From JBHJHP01 sp042219825 (GTDB taxonomy: Bacteria; Bacteroidota; Bacteroidia; Bacteroidales; UBA5342): a DNA stretch of 64,000 nucleotides. The stretch covers positions 434,001 to 498,000 of the forward strand of contig NZ_JBHJHQ010000003.1 of NCBI RefSeq assembly GCF_042219825.1, in the 5' to 3' direction. The position numbers and the translations under genes are program-made. The notes under the pieces were generated by a model that saw only the letters and a list, made by a program, of their open reading frames with translations, ran no database searches and was not told the DNA's origin. Positions 38,762 through 47,705 of this stretch are shown here, in pieces; within the stretch, counting starts at the first letter, position 1; the number at the start of each line of letters is the position of its first letter.

Positions 38762-38872
38762 TTATGATTTCGATTTCATCTCCTTCTTCGCCTTTTTATC
38801 CAAACGTTTTTCTTTCAGCGATTTGGCAGGATCCTTTTTTGTGTTTTTTTGAGTTTCATGATTCTTTGACAT
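38762..38872 (-). CDS. Small very basic protein, 36 residues
   Basis: Translation gives MSKNHETQKNTKKDP followed by a Lys/Glu-rich helix (AKSLKEKRLDKKAKKEMKSKS). About 14 of 36 residues are Lys or Arg. The frame has its own ATG, a stop, and a terminator-like hairpin with seven T residues after it, which supports a real gene. I recall similar short KEKR/KKAKK proteins in other Bacteroidota, but cannot check this. A nucleic-acid-binding or ribosome-linked role would fit the charge; this is inference only. Confidence 0.6.
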   Translation of the reverse strand: MSKNHETQKNTKKDPAKSLKEKRLDKKAKKEMKSKS

Positions 38873-39113
38873 AACGAACAGTTTAAAATGTGAATACTAA
38901 AGTGATCAAGAAAACTGCTCTTGATTTCCGGATCAAAATTACAACACATTGTATTCAGTTGTCACAGATAGTTCATGGGAACTCATAAAAAATTTAGTCT
39001 GTCATTTTGCATTCAAATGTTCAGGTCAAAAGCCCTCCATTTGTATACGATTATTACATTATATTTAAGCAAAATCCACTTTTGTGTGTTAGTATATTAA
39101 ATCCGTTTATTGT

Positions 39114-40898
39114 ATGAACACCAATACCATAGCTGTCCTGCCATTTATGAATATGAGCTCAGATCCAGAGAACGAATTCTTCAGCGACGGTATAACGGAA
39201 GAGATCATCAATGCCCTGGCTAAAATCAAAACCCTTAAGGTTATCTCAAGGACTTCTTCGTTCTATTTTAAAAATAAGAATATTCCGATAGGCGACATTG
39301 CATCACAACTTAATGTTGCTACTGTTCTGGAAGGAAGCGTGCGAAAGTCAGGCAATATGATCCGGATCACGGCGCAGTTAATTGAGGCCGAAACGGATGT
39401 GCACTTCTGGTCAGAAACCTGGGACAGGAAATTTGAAAATATCTTTGAAATTCAGGATGAGATCAGCCTTATTATTGCGGAAAAACTAAGGGAACATACC
39501 GGGCATTTTGAAATTAGTGATCACCTGGTAAATAAACAAACTGATAATGCCGATGCCTACGTATTGGCTCTTAAAGCCAATTACTATTTTAACAAATGGA
39601 ATCCTGCGGATGTAAAAACGGCCATCGGACTTTACGAAAAAGCACTGGAACTGGATCCTAACCATACCGAATCGCATGTTGGCCTGGCCGATGCCTATGG
39701 GTTTATGGCCACAACGGAATTTATGCCGGGAGCTGAGGCCTGGATAAAAGCAGCGGAACATACACAAACAGCATATAAGCTGGATCCTGAAAATGCCGGC
39801 GTGCATTATCAGTTGGCGAACCTTTCCTTTTTTACCGATTGCAGCTATGCCGATGCATTCCGGCACGGATGTAAAGCAATTGCATTAAAACCAAATTACC
39901 CCGAAGCACAGCAGTATATGGCTTTTCTGTATATCCTGGCGGGTAAAATGGAAAAAGCCTGGCAACATCTTCAACTGGCATTATCGATTGACCCGTTAAA
40001 CCAGGAAACACTATTTTATAAAGCCTACTACCTTTACAGAACCGGTGATTCCGTAGCTGCACTTGAGATTTATGATGATCTGCTGAGCCGGAACCCGAAA
40101 AATATTCCTGCCTTTACGGTTCGGATCTACATCCTGCTTATGCTTGACAGACCTGATGATGCGCGCAAAACACTTGACAACATGCCTGAAGAGATCATCA
40201 TACCGGATGATTACCTTGGGATGTCGTGTCTGGTGGATATTATAGCCGGAGATCAGGAAAAAATGACCGAAAAGCTAGAGAAGCTACAACTCAGAGCTCA
40301 GGATCCAATGGCTTTTCAGGCACATTCATACTTGTTTCTGGCCTATGCTAATCTTGGGAAATTTGATGAAGCCTTTAAACTTCTTGAAGCATCGTTGAAG
40401 CTAAAATCCCCCATTTTTTTGTTGAGTTTTTCTGATCCGCTGGTTAAAGGCTTAACAAATGAACCCCGATATACGGTTTTTCACCAACAACTCTACCCTG
40501 AAGTTGAGTTTGAAGATCCGTTAACGGAAAAGAAAGCTCCCTTACTGAATAATGAAACAAGTGAGGCCTATTTAAAATTATTACTTGAATATATTCAGGA
40601 TCGTGAGCCATATCTTGATCCGGAACTTACATTGCGCTCGCTGGCTGAACAGATCAACATTCATCCGAATCATCTGTCATGGTTGCTGAATGAAAGGCTG
40701 GGCAAAAATTTCAATGAATTCATCAACCATTACCGGGTGGATCATTTTAAAATACTGGCAAGCGATAAGGCCAATGCACATATCTCACTAATCGGACTGG
40801 CCTATGAAAGCGGGTTTAATTCAAAAACAGTTTTCAATACGTTTTTTAAAAAGGAGACAGGCCTCACACCAAGCGCCTTTTTAAAACAGAATTCTTAA
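39114..40898 (+). CDS. TolB/FlgO-like domain, TPR repeats and C-terminal AraC-type HTH
   Basis: The 594-residue protein begins with the TolB-N/FlgO-like domain often seen next to adenylate cyclase-type regulators (IAVLPFMNMSSDPENEFFSDGI, LEGSVRKSGN, about 5-125). Multiple TPR repeats (about 145-450; DPNHTESHVGLADAY, NAGVHYQLANL, PEAQQYMAFLY) come next. It ends with an AraC-family helix-turn-helix (about 490-594; TLRSLAEQINIHPNHLSWLLNE and YESGFNSKTVFNTFFKKETG). There is no cyclase, kinase or membrane segment, so it is a cytoplasmic one-component regulator with an unknown input. No target is evident; the following genes on the same strand are candidates. Confidence 0.85.
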   Translation: MNTNTIAVLPFMNMSSDPENEFFSDGITEEIINALAKIKTLKVISRTSSFYFKNKNIPIGDIASQLNVATVLEGSVRKSGNMIRITAQLIEAETDVHFWSETWDRKFENIFEIQDEISLIIAEKLREHTGHFEISDHLVNKQTDNADAYVLALKANYYFNKWNPADVKTAIGLYEKALELDPNHTESHVGLADAYGFMATTEFMPGAEAWIKAAEHTQTAYKLDPENAGVHYQLANLSFFTDCSYADAFRHGCKAIALKPNYPEAQQYMAFLYILAGKMEKAWQHLQLALSIDPLNQETLFYKAYYLYRTGDSVAALEIYDDLLSRNPKNIPAFTVRIYILLMLDRPDDARKTLDNMPEEIIIPDDYLGMSCLVDIIAGDQEKMTEKLEKLQLRAQDPMAFQAHSYLFLAYANLGKFDEAFKLLEASLKLKSPIFLLSFSDPLVKGLTNEPRYTVFHQQLYPEVEFEDPLTEKKAPLLNNETSEAYLKLLLEYIQDREPYLDPELTLRSLAEQINIHPNHLSWLLNERLGKNFNEFINHYRVDHFKILASDKANAHISLIGLAYESGFNSKTVFNTFFKKETGLTPSAFLKQNS

Positions 40899-40995
40899 CC
40901 TTTTCTGATCAATATGTTCCGTTTTATAATGCAGAACTTCTATCCGGAAGATTGATTTTACATTTGCTGCATGAATCAACATAAATGTTATCTCC

Positions 40996-41241
40996 ATGAA
41001 AAAGGCAATTAAAATAATTCTTCTGACTCCACTGGCACTCATCTTACTTTTCCTCATCGTTTTGTCGGTTAAATATTCGCCGGTTTATGTTTACCGTTTG
41101 ATCACACAGAATGTAGCGGATGTGTACGACTATACACTGTATGAAAGCAGGGTTATTAAAGGTTCGGACAGTACGTTTCAGTTTTACACAAATACACAGG
41201 AGGAATATGTGATGTCCTTATTTCAGGTCAGGATAAAATAA
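40996..41241 (+). pseudogene. Possible 5' remnant of a serine hydrolase (beta-lactamase family)
   Basis: The 81-residue frame has a basic start, a strong hydrophobic segment (about 5-26) and then KYSPVYVYRLI, DVYDYTLYESRVI and STFQFYTN. This order resembles the N-terminal membrane anchor and lead-in of membrane-bound serine hydrolases in Bacteroidota, from memory, but the catalytic SxxK domain is missing and the frame stops. I see no continuation in the 260 bases that follow. It could instead be a genuine small membrane protein. Confidence in the remnant reading is moderate. Confidence 0.45.
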
Positions 41242-41531
41242 ACCTGGTGTACATTAGTGCAACATTCCGGATTCATAAAAAAATCCAATCGTTAATCCTG
41301 CTTTGTGTCCTTTGTGCAATTCTTAGTGCCCTTTGTGGTTAAATAAAACCACGGAGAAGCAAAACGATTAATCACTAAGGTCGCTAACTTACCTGCTAAA
41401 CCTTAAATTCTTAATCCTATTCCAAATTTTAAGTCCAGCATTATAATTCCGAACTCCTTCTGTGTTTTTCAGAACGCCGGGAAGCTTACGTTGCCGTTAA
41501 TTTGCATCATAATCATTCAAATACAAAAGAT
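41242..41531. repeat. Intergenic region with GTGGTT/AACCAC hairpin element
   Basis: This 290-base region has a 6-bp hairpin with a 6-base loop (41335-41340 with 41347-41352) inside a longer imperfect inverted arrangement. CTTTGTG is repeated on the left side (three copies in 41311-41337). It looks like a dispersed extragenic repeat of the type seen in Bacteroidota, but no second copy is in the window. No ORF was found. Confidence 0.4.
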
Positions 41532-42524
41532 ATGAAAACAATTAATATGAAAGCAATCGTGGCAACGGGATACGGATCTCCTGCAGTACTGCAACTGCAA
41601 AATGTGGCAAAACCGTTTGCAGGAAACAATGAGGTGTTGGTTAAAATTTATGCAACAACAGCTACAACCGCCGACGGGATGATGCGTACAGGGAAACCCT
41701 ATTTTGGCCGCTTAATGACCGGATTATTAAAACCCAAACATCCCATTCCGGGAACAGGATTTTCCGGTGTGGTTGAAGCCACAGGAGATCAGGTGACTGC
41801 CTTTAAAACAGGTGACCGTGTATTTGGTGAAACAACACTTGGATTCAGCACCAACGCGGAATATGTTTCGGTTCCTGAAACAGGCGTTATTCTAACAATG
41901 CCAGATAACATGAGCTTTGCTGAAGCTGCTGCGTATTGCGACGGACATCTGACATCGTTCAATTTCCTTAAAGAAGTTGCAAAAATCAAACCCGGACAGT
42001 CGATACTGATTAACGGGGCTTCGGGAAGTTTGGGAACAGCTGCGGTGCAACTGGCCAAATACCTCGGTGCCGAAGTGGTTGGGGTGACCAGCACAAAAAA
42101 TACCGGTCTTGTAAAATCCCTGGGAGCCGACATGGTGCTGGATTATACCAAAGTGGACTTTACCGAAATTCGCCGGAAATTTGATGTGGTTTTTGACACT
42201 GTTGGTAAGAGCTCGTTTAAAAAATCGCGTAAGGTTTTAAAAGAAGGTGGCGTTTACGTTTCGCCCGTTTTGAAATTATCGCTGTTGCTTCGAATGCTTA
42301 AAACCAGCATCAGCGGGAAACAAAAAGCCAAATTCTCTGCTTCAGGCATGAAAAAGGATCATGAACTCAAAACCATGTTATCAGAACTTAGTGAAATATT
42401 CAGGGACGGAAAATTAAAAACAGTTATCGATCGCCAGTTTCCGCTAGAAAAAGTTGCCATGGCGCATGAATACATTGCCAAAGGTCATAAAAGGGGAAAT
42501 GTTATCATAATGGTTCAATCATAA
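41532..42524 (+). CDS. Zinc-independent-type MDR oxidoreductase (quinone-reductase-like)
   Basis: The medium-chain dehydrogenase/reductase fold is clear: a GroES-like N-terminal part (MKAIVATGYGSPAVL, PGTGFSGVVEATGD, FKTGDRVFGET) and a Rossmann domain with INGASGSLGTAAVQLAK. It resembles NADPH:quinone reductase-like proteins; the usual catalytic zinc Cys/His set is not seen. I use the Met at 41532 (MKTINMKAIV), 330 residues; 10 further residues are possible to 41502. It is cytoplasmic. The DUF4386 gene follows after 12 bases, so the pair is likely one transcript, and the two often occur together in Bacteroidota by my recollection. Confidence 0.87.
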   Translation: MKTINMKAIVATGYGSPAVLQLQNVAKPFAGNNEVLVKIYATTATTADGMMRTGKPYFGRLMTGLLKPKHPIPGTGFSGVVEATGDQVTAFKTGDRVFGETTLGFSTNAEYVSVPETGVILTMPDNMSFAEAAAYCDGHLTSFNFLKEVAKIKPGQSILINGASGSLGTAAVQLAKYLGAEVVGVTSTKNTGLVKSLGADMVLDYTKVDFTEIRRKFDVVFDTVGKSSFKKSRKVLKEGGVYVSPVLKLSLLLRMLKTSISGKQKAKFSASGMKKDHELKTMLSELSEIFRDGKLKTVIDRQFPLEKVAMAHEYIAKGHKRGNVIIMVQS

Positions 42525-42536
42525 AATTATAAAATC

Positions 42537-43244
42537 ATGAAAACAACAGACAGAAAATACGCATTAACAGCAGGAATTTCAATCATTATTATGGCTATAG
42601 CTGCAGCGATAGCATACGGATATATTTATTCTAATTTAGTCGTGTATGATCATCCGGATCTTACATTTCAGAATATATCGTTAGCCGCTTCCATGTTCAA
42701 ACAGGGAATAGCCGGGTGGATCATTATTCTTATAACAGATGTGCTGGTGGCATGGTCTCTCTATCTTTATCTGAAGCCGGGAAATCAAAAACTTGCATTT
42801 ACAACAGCAACAATCAGAATGGTATATGCAGGAATTCTCGCTGTTGCTATATATCACCTGATCGCCATATTGCCACTTACGTCAACTGCCGGAACAACAG
42901 ACTCAATAGCACTAATGAACTCCCATCTCGAATCGTTTAAAAGTACCTGGTCATTCGGGTTGATCCTGTTCGGTCTGCACCTGATTGGTTTGGGAGTGTT
43001 GGTTTATTTGTCAGATTTTATTCCACGGATTTGGGCTGTCCTCCTTATCTTTTCAGGCCTCAGTTATTTTGGCATTCATGCCGCTAAATTTTTATTCCCT
43101 GAATACATCGGACAGGTTGAACAGATTGAGATGATCCTTAGCGCTCCAATGGCCATTGGGGAAGTTGGTTTTGCTGTCTGGCTGCTGATCCGTGGAGGTA
43201 AACCGCTCAGAACAAAAACTTCTGTAAAAGCTGTTGCTGTTTAA
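42537..43244 (+). CDS. DUF4386-type membrane protein
   Basis: The 235-residue protein has six to seven membrane helices spaced over its whole length (about 10-30, 55-80, 88-112, 140-160, 165-185, 205-225). The layout, with ISLAASMFKQGIAGW and ATIRMVYAGILAVAIYHL, matches the DUF4386 family, which has no known function. It begins 12 bases after the oxidoreductase gene and is likely cotranscribed with it. A MITE-like element lies 16 bases past its stop codon. Confidence 0.8.
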   Translation: MKTTDRKYALTAGISIIIMAIAAAIAYGYIYSNLVVYDHPDLTFQNISLAASMFKQGIAGWIIILITDVLVAWSLYLYLKPGNQKLAFTTATIRMVYAGILAVAIYHLIAILPLTSTAGTTDSIALMNSHLESFKSTWSFGLILFGLHLIGLGVLVYLSDFIPRIWAVLLIFSGLSYFGIHAAKFLFPEYIGQVEQIEMILSAPMAIGEVGFAVWLLIRGGKPLRTKTSVKAVAV

Positions 43245-43260
43245 TCTGACACTAAAACAA

Positions 43261-43452
43261 AGGCTGTCCAAAAAGACAAATAAAAATATTTTGAACTTAT
43301 AAATGTAAGCAATCCTTCTTTTACCACTCCAAACCTCTCCGTCAGCTGACGGAAGGCTTTAAGTCCCCTTCAGGGGATTTAAGGGTAATTTTGTAAAAAC
43401 TACTTACAATCCGTAAGTAAAAACAATTCTGATATCACTTTTTGGACAGCCT
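43261..43452. mobile_element. MITE-like element with perfect 15-bp terminal inverted repeats
   Basis: The element is 192 bases long and bounded by perfect inverted repeats: 43261-43275 (AGGCTGTCCAAAAAG) and 43438-43452. It has no ORF. Inside are two more palindromes: CCGTCAGCTGACGG (about 43349-43362) and CCCCTTCAGGGG (about 43366-43377). I do not see a clear target-site duplication. The same 15-mer occurs again at 63426-63440. This is the usual structure of a non-autonomous element moved by a transposase encoded elsewhere. It sits between convergent genes and may also act as a terminator. Confidence 0.65.
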
Positions 43453-43481
43453 CTTCTTCTATTATAGGAATTTTTGAAATA

Positions 43482-44909
43482 TTACCGAACCTGAACTTTT
43501 CGGTAAACCTCAGTATTTTCAGTTTTAATATGAACCAGATAGGTTCCTGATGCTACACCTCTCAAATCTATCGATTTAATATTCTGTCCCGATAACATAG
43601 CCCGTCCGCTAAGATCCAGGATATCGATCTGCCATCTCTGAGCCTTAACATCTACATTCAAATAACTGGAAGCAGGATTCGGATATACCTTTATGTCCTC
43701 TGCCTTATGCTCCTGAAGTGCGGTAATTAGCTCAAAGTGCGCCCGGAAATCCAAACTTAATGTGTCTGTAGTCAGAGAGATGCTTTTTTCTGTGCTATAG
43801 ACATCCGTTGAATTGACCAGCGTCCAGTTTACAAACCGGTATCCGTTAACCGGTGTGGCTGTTAACGTAACAGTTGTACCTTTTGAATATACACCGTAGC
43901 CTGTAACCTTTCCTTTCAGATCAGGATCAGCCATGGCATTAATCCTGATAGCAGGAACAAGATTCGATGTGAGGCTCTGAATCTCACTGAAAGCAGTCAC
44001 TTGTTTTAAATCAGCAACCAAAACCTTACATAGTTCAAAGGCTCCGTTTTGTTGCAAGTGAGTACCGTCTGAATTTCCATCGGGATAATTTTGCCAGACT
44101 CCGGATTTGAGGTTATTAAAAATGCTGTCGGTGGCATATGATTTCCCCTTAGAATTTAAAAAAGCCATGGTGCTGGCTTCCATGTCAATAAACGGTGCCT
44201 CCAGTTCTGCTGCCACTTCTTTCATCGCCTGCGTGTATGCCGCATGAGCCTGTTTTATCTGAGTGCCACTCCAGTTATTTCTTGGAATGGAAGAGATGAA
44301 AACCGGATACGCCCCTTTTTCTTTCGCCCCGTTTCCAAAAATCTTCAGATAGTCCCTGTAGGTCGTCGCTGGATCTGTATATCGGGTTGGGTCCGTTGTC
44401 TTTTCATCGTTGTGTGCAAACTGAATCAGGACATAATCGCCGGCTTTCAGTATGTTATATACTGTGTTCCATTTCCCTTCGTCATAAAAACTTTTGGAAC
44501 TTCTTCCGGATGCAGCCTGATCGTTCACTACAACGTTATCTGAATTAAAAAAGGGCTGTAATACCTGTGCCCATCCGGTTCGCGGATAAAGATCTGAACC
44601 ATAAATGGATGCCGTACTGTCACCGATTACAAACACCGTTACTTTTCCGGTTGTGACATTCACAACATATGATTTTGTTTCAACTGTTTCATCATTCATG
44701 GATACCAGCACAGTATATGTACCACTCTGTGCCGCAATAATTTGTTGCGAATCCTGCGCTCCGATAAGCTGTCCGTTATAAAGCCACTGGTACGAATTTC
44801 CTTCCGGCGCCGTGAGATGAACCTGTTCTGAACCGGGACGGGCTGTCACTGTAAATGAAAAACAGATTATGAAAATAAAGATGGAGACGTAATGTAGATA
44901 TTTCATCAT
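43482..44909 (-). CDS. Rhamnogalacturonan acetylesterase-type SGNH hydrolase (CE12-like) with T9SS C-terminal domain
   Basis: CE12-type enzymes remove acetyl groups from pectic galacturonate, mainly in rhamnogalacturonan. The 475-residue protein has a signal peptide (about 1-23), a short Ig-like domain (about 27-88), then the SGNH core with VIGDSTAS (nucleophile Ser, near 98), ASGRSS, QFAHNDEK and DGTHLQQNGAF (catalytic Asp/His). A bacterial repeat-like beta domain (about 320-390, GYRFVNWT) follows, then a type A T9SS CTD (KVYPNPASSYLNVDV, GTYLVHI). It is thus likely secreted and surface-attached. It stands alone on the minus strand. Functionally it would help the PL4 lyase at 20667 by exposing the backbone. 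Confidence 0.88.
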   Translation of the reverse strand: MMKYLHYVSIFIFIICFSFTVTARPGSEQVHLTAPEGNSYQWLYNGQLIGAQDSQQIIAAQSGTYTVLVSMNDETVETKSYVVNVTTGKVTVFVIGDSTASIYGSDLYPRTGWAQVLQPFFNSDNVVVNDQAASGRSSKSFYDEGKWNTVYNILKAGDYVLIQFAHNDEKTTDPTRYTDPATTYRDYLKIFGNGAKEKGAYPVFISSIPRNNWSGTQIKQAHAAYTQAMKEVAAELEAPFIDMEASTMAFLNSKGKSYATDSIFNNLKSGVWQNYPDGNSDGTHLQQNGAFELCKVLVADLKQVTAFSEIQSLTSNLVPAIRINAMADPDLKGKVTGYGVYSKGTTVTLTATPVNGYRFVNWTLVNSTDVYSTEKSISLTTDTLSLDFRAHFELITALQEHKAEDIKVYPNPASSYLNVDVKAQRWQIDILDLSGRAMLSGQNIKSIDLRGVASGTYLVHIKTENTEVYRKVQVR

Positions 44910-45169
44910 TTTAAAAACTATATAACGGGTTTAAATCAATGCCGCTAAATTAAAGAAATTACCCATTCTTCCCTGACTTTTTTAAAATTAACCTTTGAAA
45001 TTAACCCCTTACTTCAATCCTTTCTTGTGTTACACATAGACGTAAATCCAACAAATATGATATTGGGATCCTTATAAATTACTACTTTTATGCACAATCA
45101 CAGGTTTACTTTTGTCCAGCTCATGTTCCGGTTAGGATCAGGACATAAACAACAAAACAACTTATTATT
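44910..45169. other. Divergent promoter region
   Basis: These 260 bases lie between the divergent CE12-like and DUF554 genes, so both promoters should be here. It is AT-rich. I see no strong -7 match, repeat or small ORF. Confidence 0.5.
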
Positions 45170-45847
45170 ATGCTGGGAACGCTCATCAATGCCGGTGCGA
45201 TTATTATTGGCAGTATCATCGGTCTTTTAATTCATTCCAGAATGCCGAAAAATATAACCCGGATTGTTTTTCAAGGCATCGGATTGTTTACCCTTTTCCT
45301 GGGAATTCATATGGCTGCGAAGACCGGCAATTTTCTGGTTCTGATTTTCAGCATTGTTCTGGGCGCCATAACAGGCGAACTTTTACGTTTAGACTTATTA
45401 ATTAACCGGTTCAGTGAATGGCTAAAAAAGCGTGTAAAATCGAAAAATGAAAATTTCTCCAACGGGTTTGTCACTTCATTTCTACTGTATTGCATGGGAT
45501 CGATGGCCATACTGGGTGCGTTCGAAGAAGGACTGGGGGGCGATCCAAACCTGTTGCTGGCGAAGTCTGTCCTCGACGGGTTTTCGTCCATTGCATTGGC
45601 GGCTTCACTGGGCATCGGCGTGATTTTTTCTGCTATTCCACTGATCATTTATCAGGGTAGTCTGACCCTTTTTGCCGGTTCCTTACAAAACTTCTTTACG
45701 GACCCCATTATCAACGAACTGACTGCAGTGGGTGGTTTGCTGCTGATAGGCCTTGGTATCAATATTCTGGAGATTAAAAACCTTAAGATTATCAACATGA
45801 TCCCCAGCCTTATTTTTGCCGTGATCCTGTCCTACTTTTTTCTGTAA
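45170..45847 (+). CDS. DUF554-type integral membrane protein
   Basis: The 225-residue protein has about seven membrane helices and the pattern of the DUF554 (YqgA-like) family: LGTLINAGAIIIGSIIGLL at the start, GAITGELLRLD after helix 3, CMGSMAILGAFEEGLGGDPNLLLAKSVLDGFSSI in the middle and IGLGINILEI near the end. The family has no firmly known function; transport is suspected. It is transcribed alone and followed by a stem-loop shared with the tryptophanase-like gene. Confidence 0.88.
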   Translation: MLGTLINAGAIIIGSIIGLLIHSRMPKNITRIVFQGIGLFTLFLGIHMAAKTGNFLVLIFSIVLGAITGELLRLDLLINRFSEWLKKRVKSKNENFSNGFVTSFLLYCMGSMAILGAFEEGLGGDPNLLLAKSVLDGFSSIALAASLGIGVIFSAIPLIIYQGSLTLFAGSLQNFFTDPIINELTAVGGLLLIGLGINILEIKNLKIINMIPSLIFAVILSYFFL

Positions 45848-45874
45848 TCTCTTTTTATAATCCGCTTTATTGAT

Positions 45875-45907
45875 AAAAAAAATCCGGAAATCGACGATTC
45901 CCGGATT
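45875..45907 (-). terminator. Terminator of the tryptophanase-like gene
   Basis: A 7-bp stem (45881-45887 with 45901-45907) has an eight-T run next to it on the minus strand. It lies between convergent genes and may also stop DUF554 transcription. Confidence 0.75.
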
Positions 45908-45933
45908 CTATCTTATTAAATTTTATTCAGGTA

Positions 45934-47382
45934 CTAAAGGCTGTCGCCAAAGTCTGCTTTAAACTTGGCTACCAGTTTTTCCTGCCAGTCTGAGGTTGGT
46001 TTTAATTTACCAAAGAAGAAACGCAATACTTTTGGTTCTTCGTAAAATTCCAGACCACCGATGAGTTTTCTGTTCTCATACAACCATGCTAAGCGGTCAA
46101 CAGTGTACTTAACCTGCGACAGGGTAAACACGCGGCGCGGCAGTGCCAGTCTCAAAAGTTCAACGGCTGCAAAATGATCACTGCCATCCTCTTCGCGTTC
46201 TTCGGAAATGGTTCCACGTTCCATACCTCTTACACCACTTACCAGGTACATGGCAGCTGCCAGCGAACCTGCACGGTATTCTTTCTGCGGCACGTGTGAC
46301 AGAAATGCCATGGCATCGATGTGTGCTCCAAGTCCTCCTGAAGGCGTAATTACCGGAATTCCCAGCTTAACCAGTTCATCAACCATAAATTTGATGAATA
46401 TCGGTCCCTGGTTGATCATCTCTTCATCCATGGTTTCATCCAGACCAATGGTCATGGCTTCCATTTCGCGTGTTGACATACCACCATACGTAGAGAATCC
46501 CTCATATAACGGCAGCATTTCAAGCAGTTTTTTATACACAGCTTCATCGTTCGTAATAATACCTCCACCACGTACATGTCCCAGTTTACGGGCTGAGAAA
46601 TAAATGATATCTGCCGTATCCGACAAAATTTTTGTTATCTCACGGATCGAATGATTTTTGTATTTCTCTTCTCGGGTTTTAATGAAATGTAAGTTATCGG
46701 CAAGCAAACTCGCATCTATAACAAACGGAATGTTGTATTTCTTTGCAAGTTTACTGGTTGCAATAAAATTTTCCAGTGCAACCGGCTGACCGCCAATAAG
46801 GTTGGTTCCGGCTTCAATACGGATAAATGAAATTTTTTCAGCCCCTTCCTTGTCAATTAACTTCTGCAGATCATCCAGATTCAGGTTTCCCTTGAACTGT
46901 TCAGAACTCACCGGATTTAATGCTTCGGGCATGTGCAATTCCAGCACCTTACCGCCATTAACCATAATATGAGCTTTGGTTGTGGTAAAGTGATAGTTCA
47001 TAGGAACATAAGTGTCTTTTCTTACAAAAGCCAGCGATAATAGGTTTTCGCATGCACGTCCCTGGTGAACGGGGAGAAAATACTTCTTACCGAAAATTTC
47101 ATTCAGCTTATCCTTTAGGCGGGTGTAGGTTGCTGATCCTGCGTAACTGTCATCCACTACAAGCATGGATGCCGTTTGTTTATCGCTCATGGCGTTTACA
47201 CCACTGTCGGTTAACATATCCAGGTAAATATCTTTGTTGTACAGTAAGAAGGTGTTGTTGCCTGCCTCTTCAATTGCTTTCAGCCTGCGATCGATCGGAA
47301 CCAGATCGAGGCGTTGCACCATTCTTACCTTGTGCATTTCCAACGGAATTTCTTCTCCTAAATAAAATTTAATATTAGCCAT
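45934..47382 (-). CDS. Tryptophanase/tyrosine phenol-lyase family PLP enzyme, divergent
   Basis: The 482-residue protein follows the beta-eliminating lyase family from end to end: LTDSGVNAM, YAGSATY, PVHQGRACENL, GGQPVALENF, and a PLP Lys in FSARKLGHVRGGG (about residue 266), aligning with SAKK of E. coli TnaA. It also has YEGFSTYGGM, ELLRLALPRR and EPKVLRFF at the end. These enzymes split tryptophan or tyrosine into indole or phenol, pyruvate and ammonia. A notable change: by my alignment, the Arg in DSARFAEN of TnaA (Arg226, near PLP) is replaced by Leu in DASLLADN. Active but altered specificity or a different reaction are both possible. It is monocistronic. Confidence 0.85.
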   Translation of the reverse strand: MANIKFYLGEEIPLEMHKVRMVQRLDLVPIDRRLKAIEEAGNNTFLLYNKDIYLDMLTDSGVNAMSDKQTASMLVVDDSYAGSATYTRLKDKLNEIFGKKYFLPVHQGRACENLLSLAFVRKDTYVPMNYHFTTTKAHIMVNGGKVLELHMPEALNPVSSEQFKGNLNLDDLQKLIDKEGAEKISFIRIEAGTNLIGGQPVALENFIATSKLAKKYNIPFVIDASLLADNLHFIKTREEKYKNHSIREITKILSDTADIIYFSARKLGHVRGGGIITNDEAVYKKLLEMLPLYEGFSTYGGMSTREMEAMTIGLDETMDEEMINQGPIFIKFMVDELVKLGIPVITPSGGLGAHIDAMAFLSHVPQKEYRAGSLAAAMYLVSGVRGMERGTISEEREEDGSDHFAAVELLRLALPRRVFTLSQVKYTVDRLAWLYENRKLIGGLEFYEEPKVLRFFFGKLKPTSDWQEKLVAKFKADFGDSL

Positions 47383-47705
47383 TTTTAAAAAGTTAGATAT
47401 TGTAAATAATAGTTGAATTAATGTAGTTTCCCGGGTTAACCGGCTGTAGCAAATATAATTAATAATCTCACTTGAGCTATTTGCCTATACGTTTGAAGAT
47501 AATAAATGATAAAAAAACCGGAGCTTATTAAGATGCGCTAAATGCTCAATCCTGATTTATTGCATTAAAGGTCAATCGATTATGAAAGCACACAGAATTT
47601 CTGTTTATTTGCTTACAATATCATATTTTATAATGATTATAATTTATAACCTGCAGGTTTTTCCTGCAAAAATGTATTAATTGCATATTCTTAAAGAAAG
47701 AGACT
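47383..47705. other. Divergent intergenic region with hairpin and -7 box
   Basis: These 323 bases between divergent genes contain no ORF. Minus strand: a TATATTTG -7 box at 47450-47457, about 68 bases before the tryptophanase-like start. Plus strand: a 6-bp hairpin with a five-T loop (TGCAGG 47652-47657, CCTGCA 47663-47668), some 40 bases before the aminotransferase start, which could be a leader structure. Confidence 0.45.
47450..47457 (-). promoter_or_regulatory. Candidate -7 box for the tryptophanase-like gene
   Basis: The minus strand reads TATATTTG, an exact TAnnTTTG match, giving a leader of about 60 bases. No clear -33 partner is seen. Confidence 0.4.
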
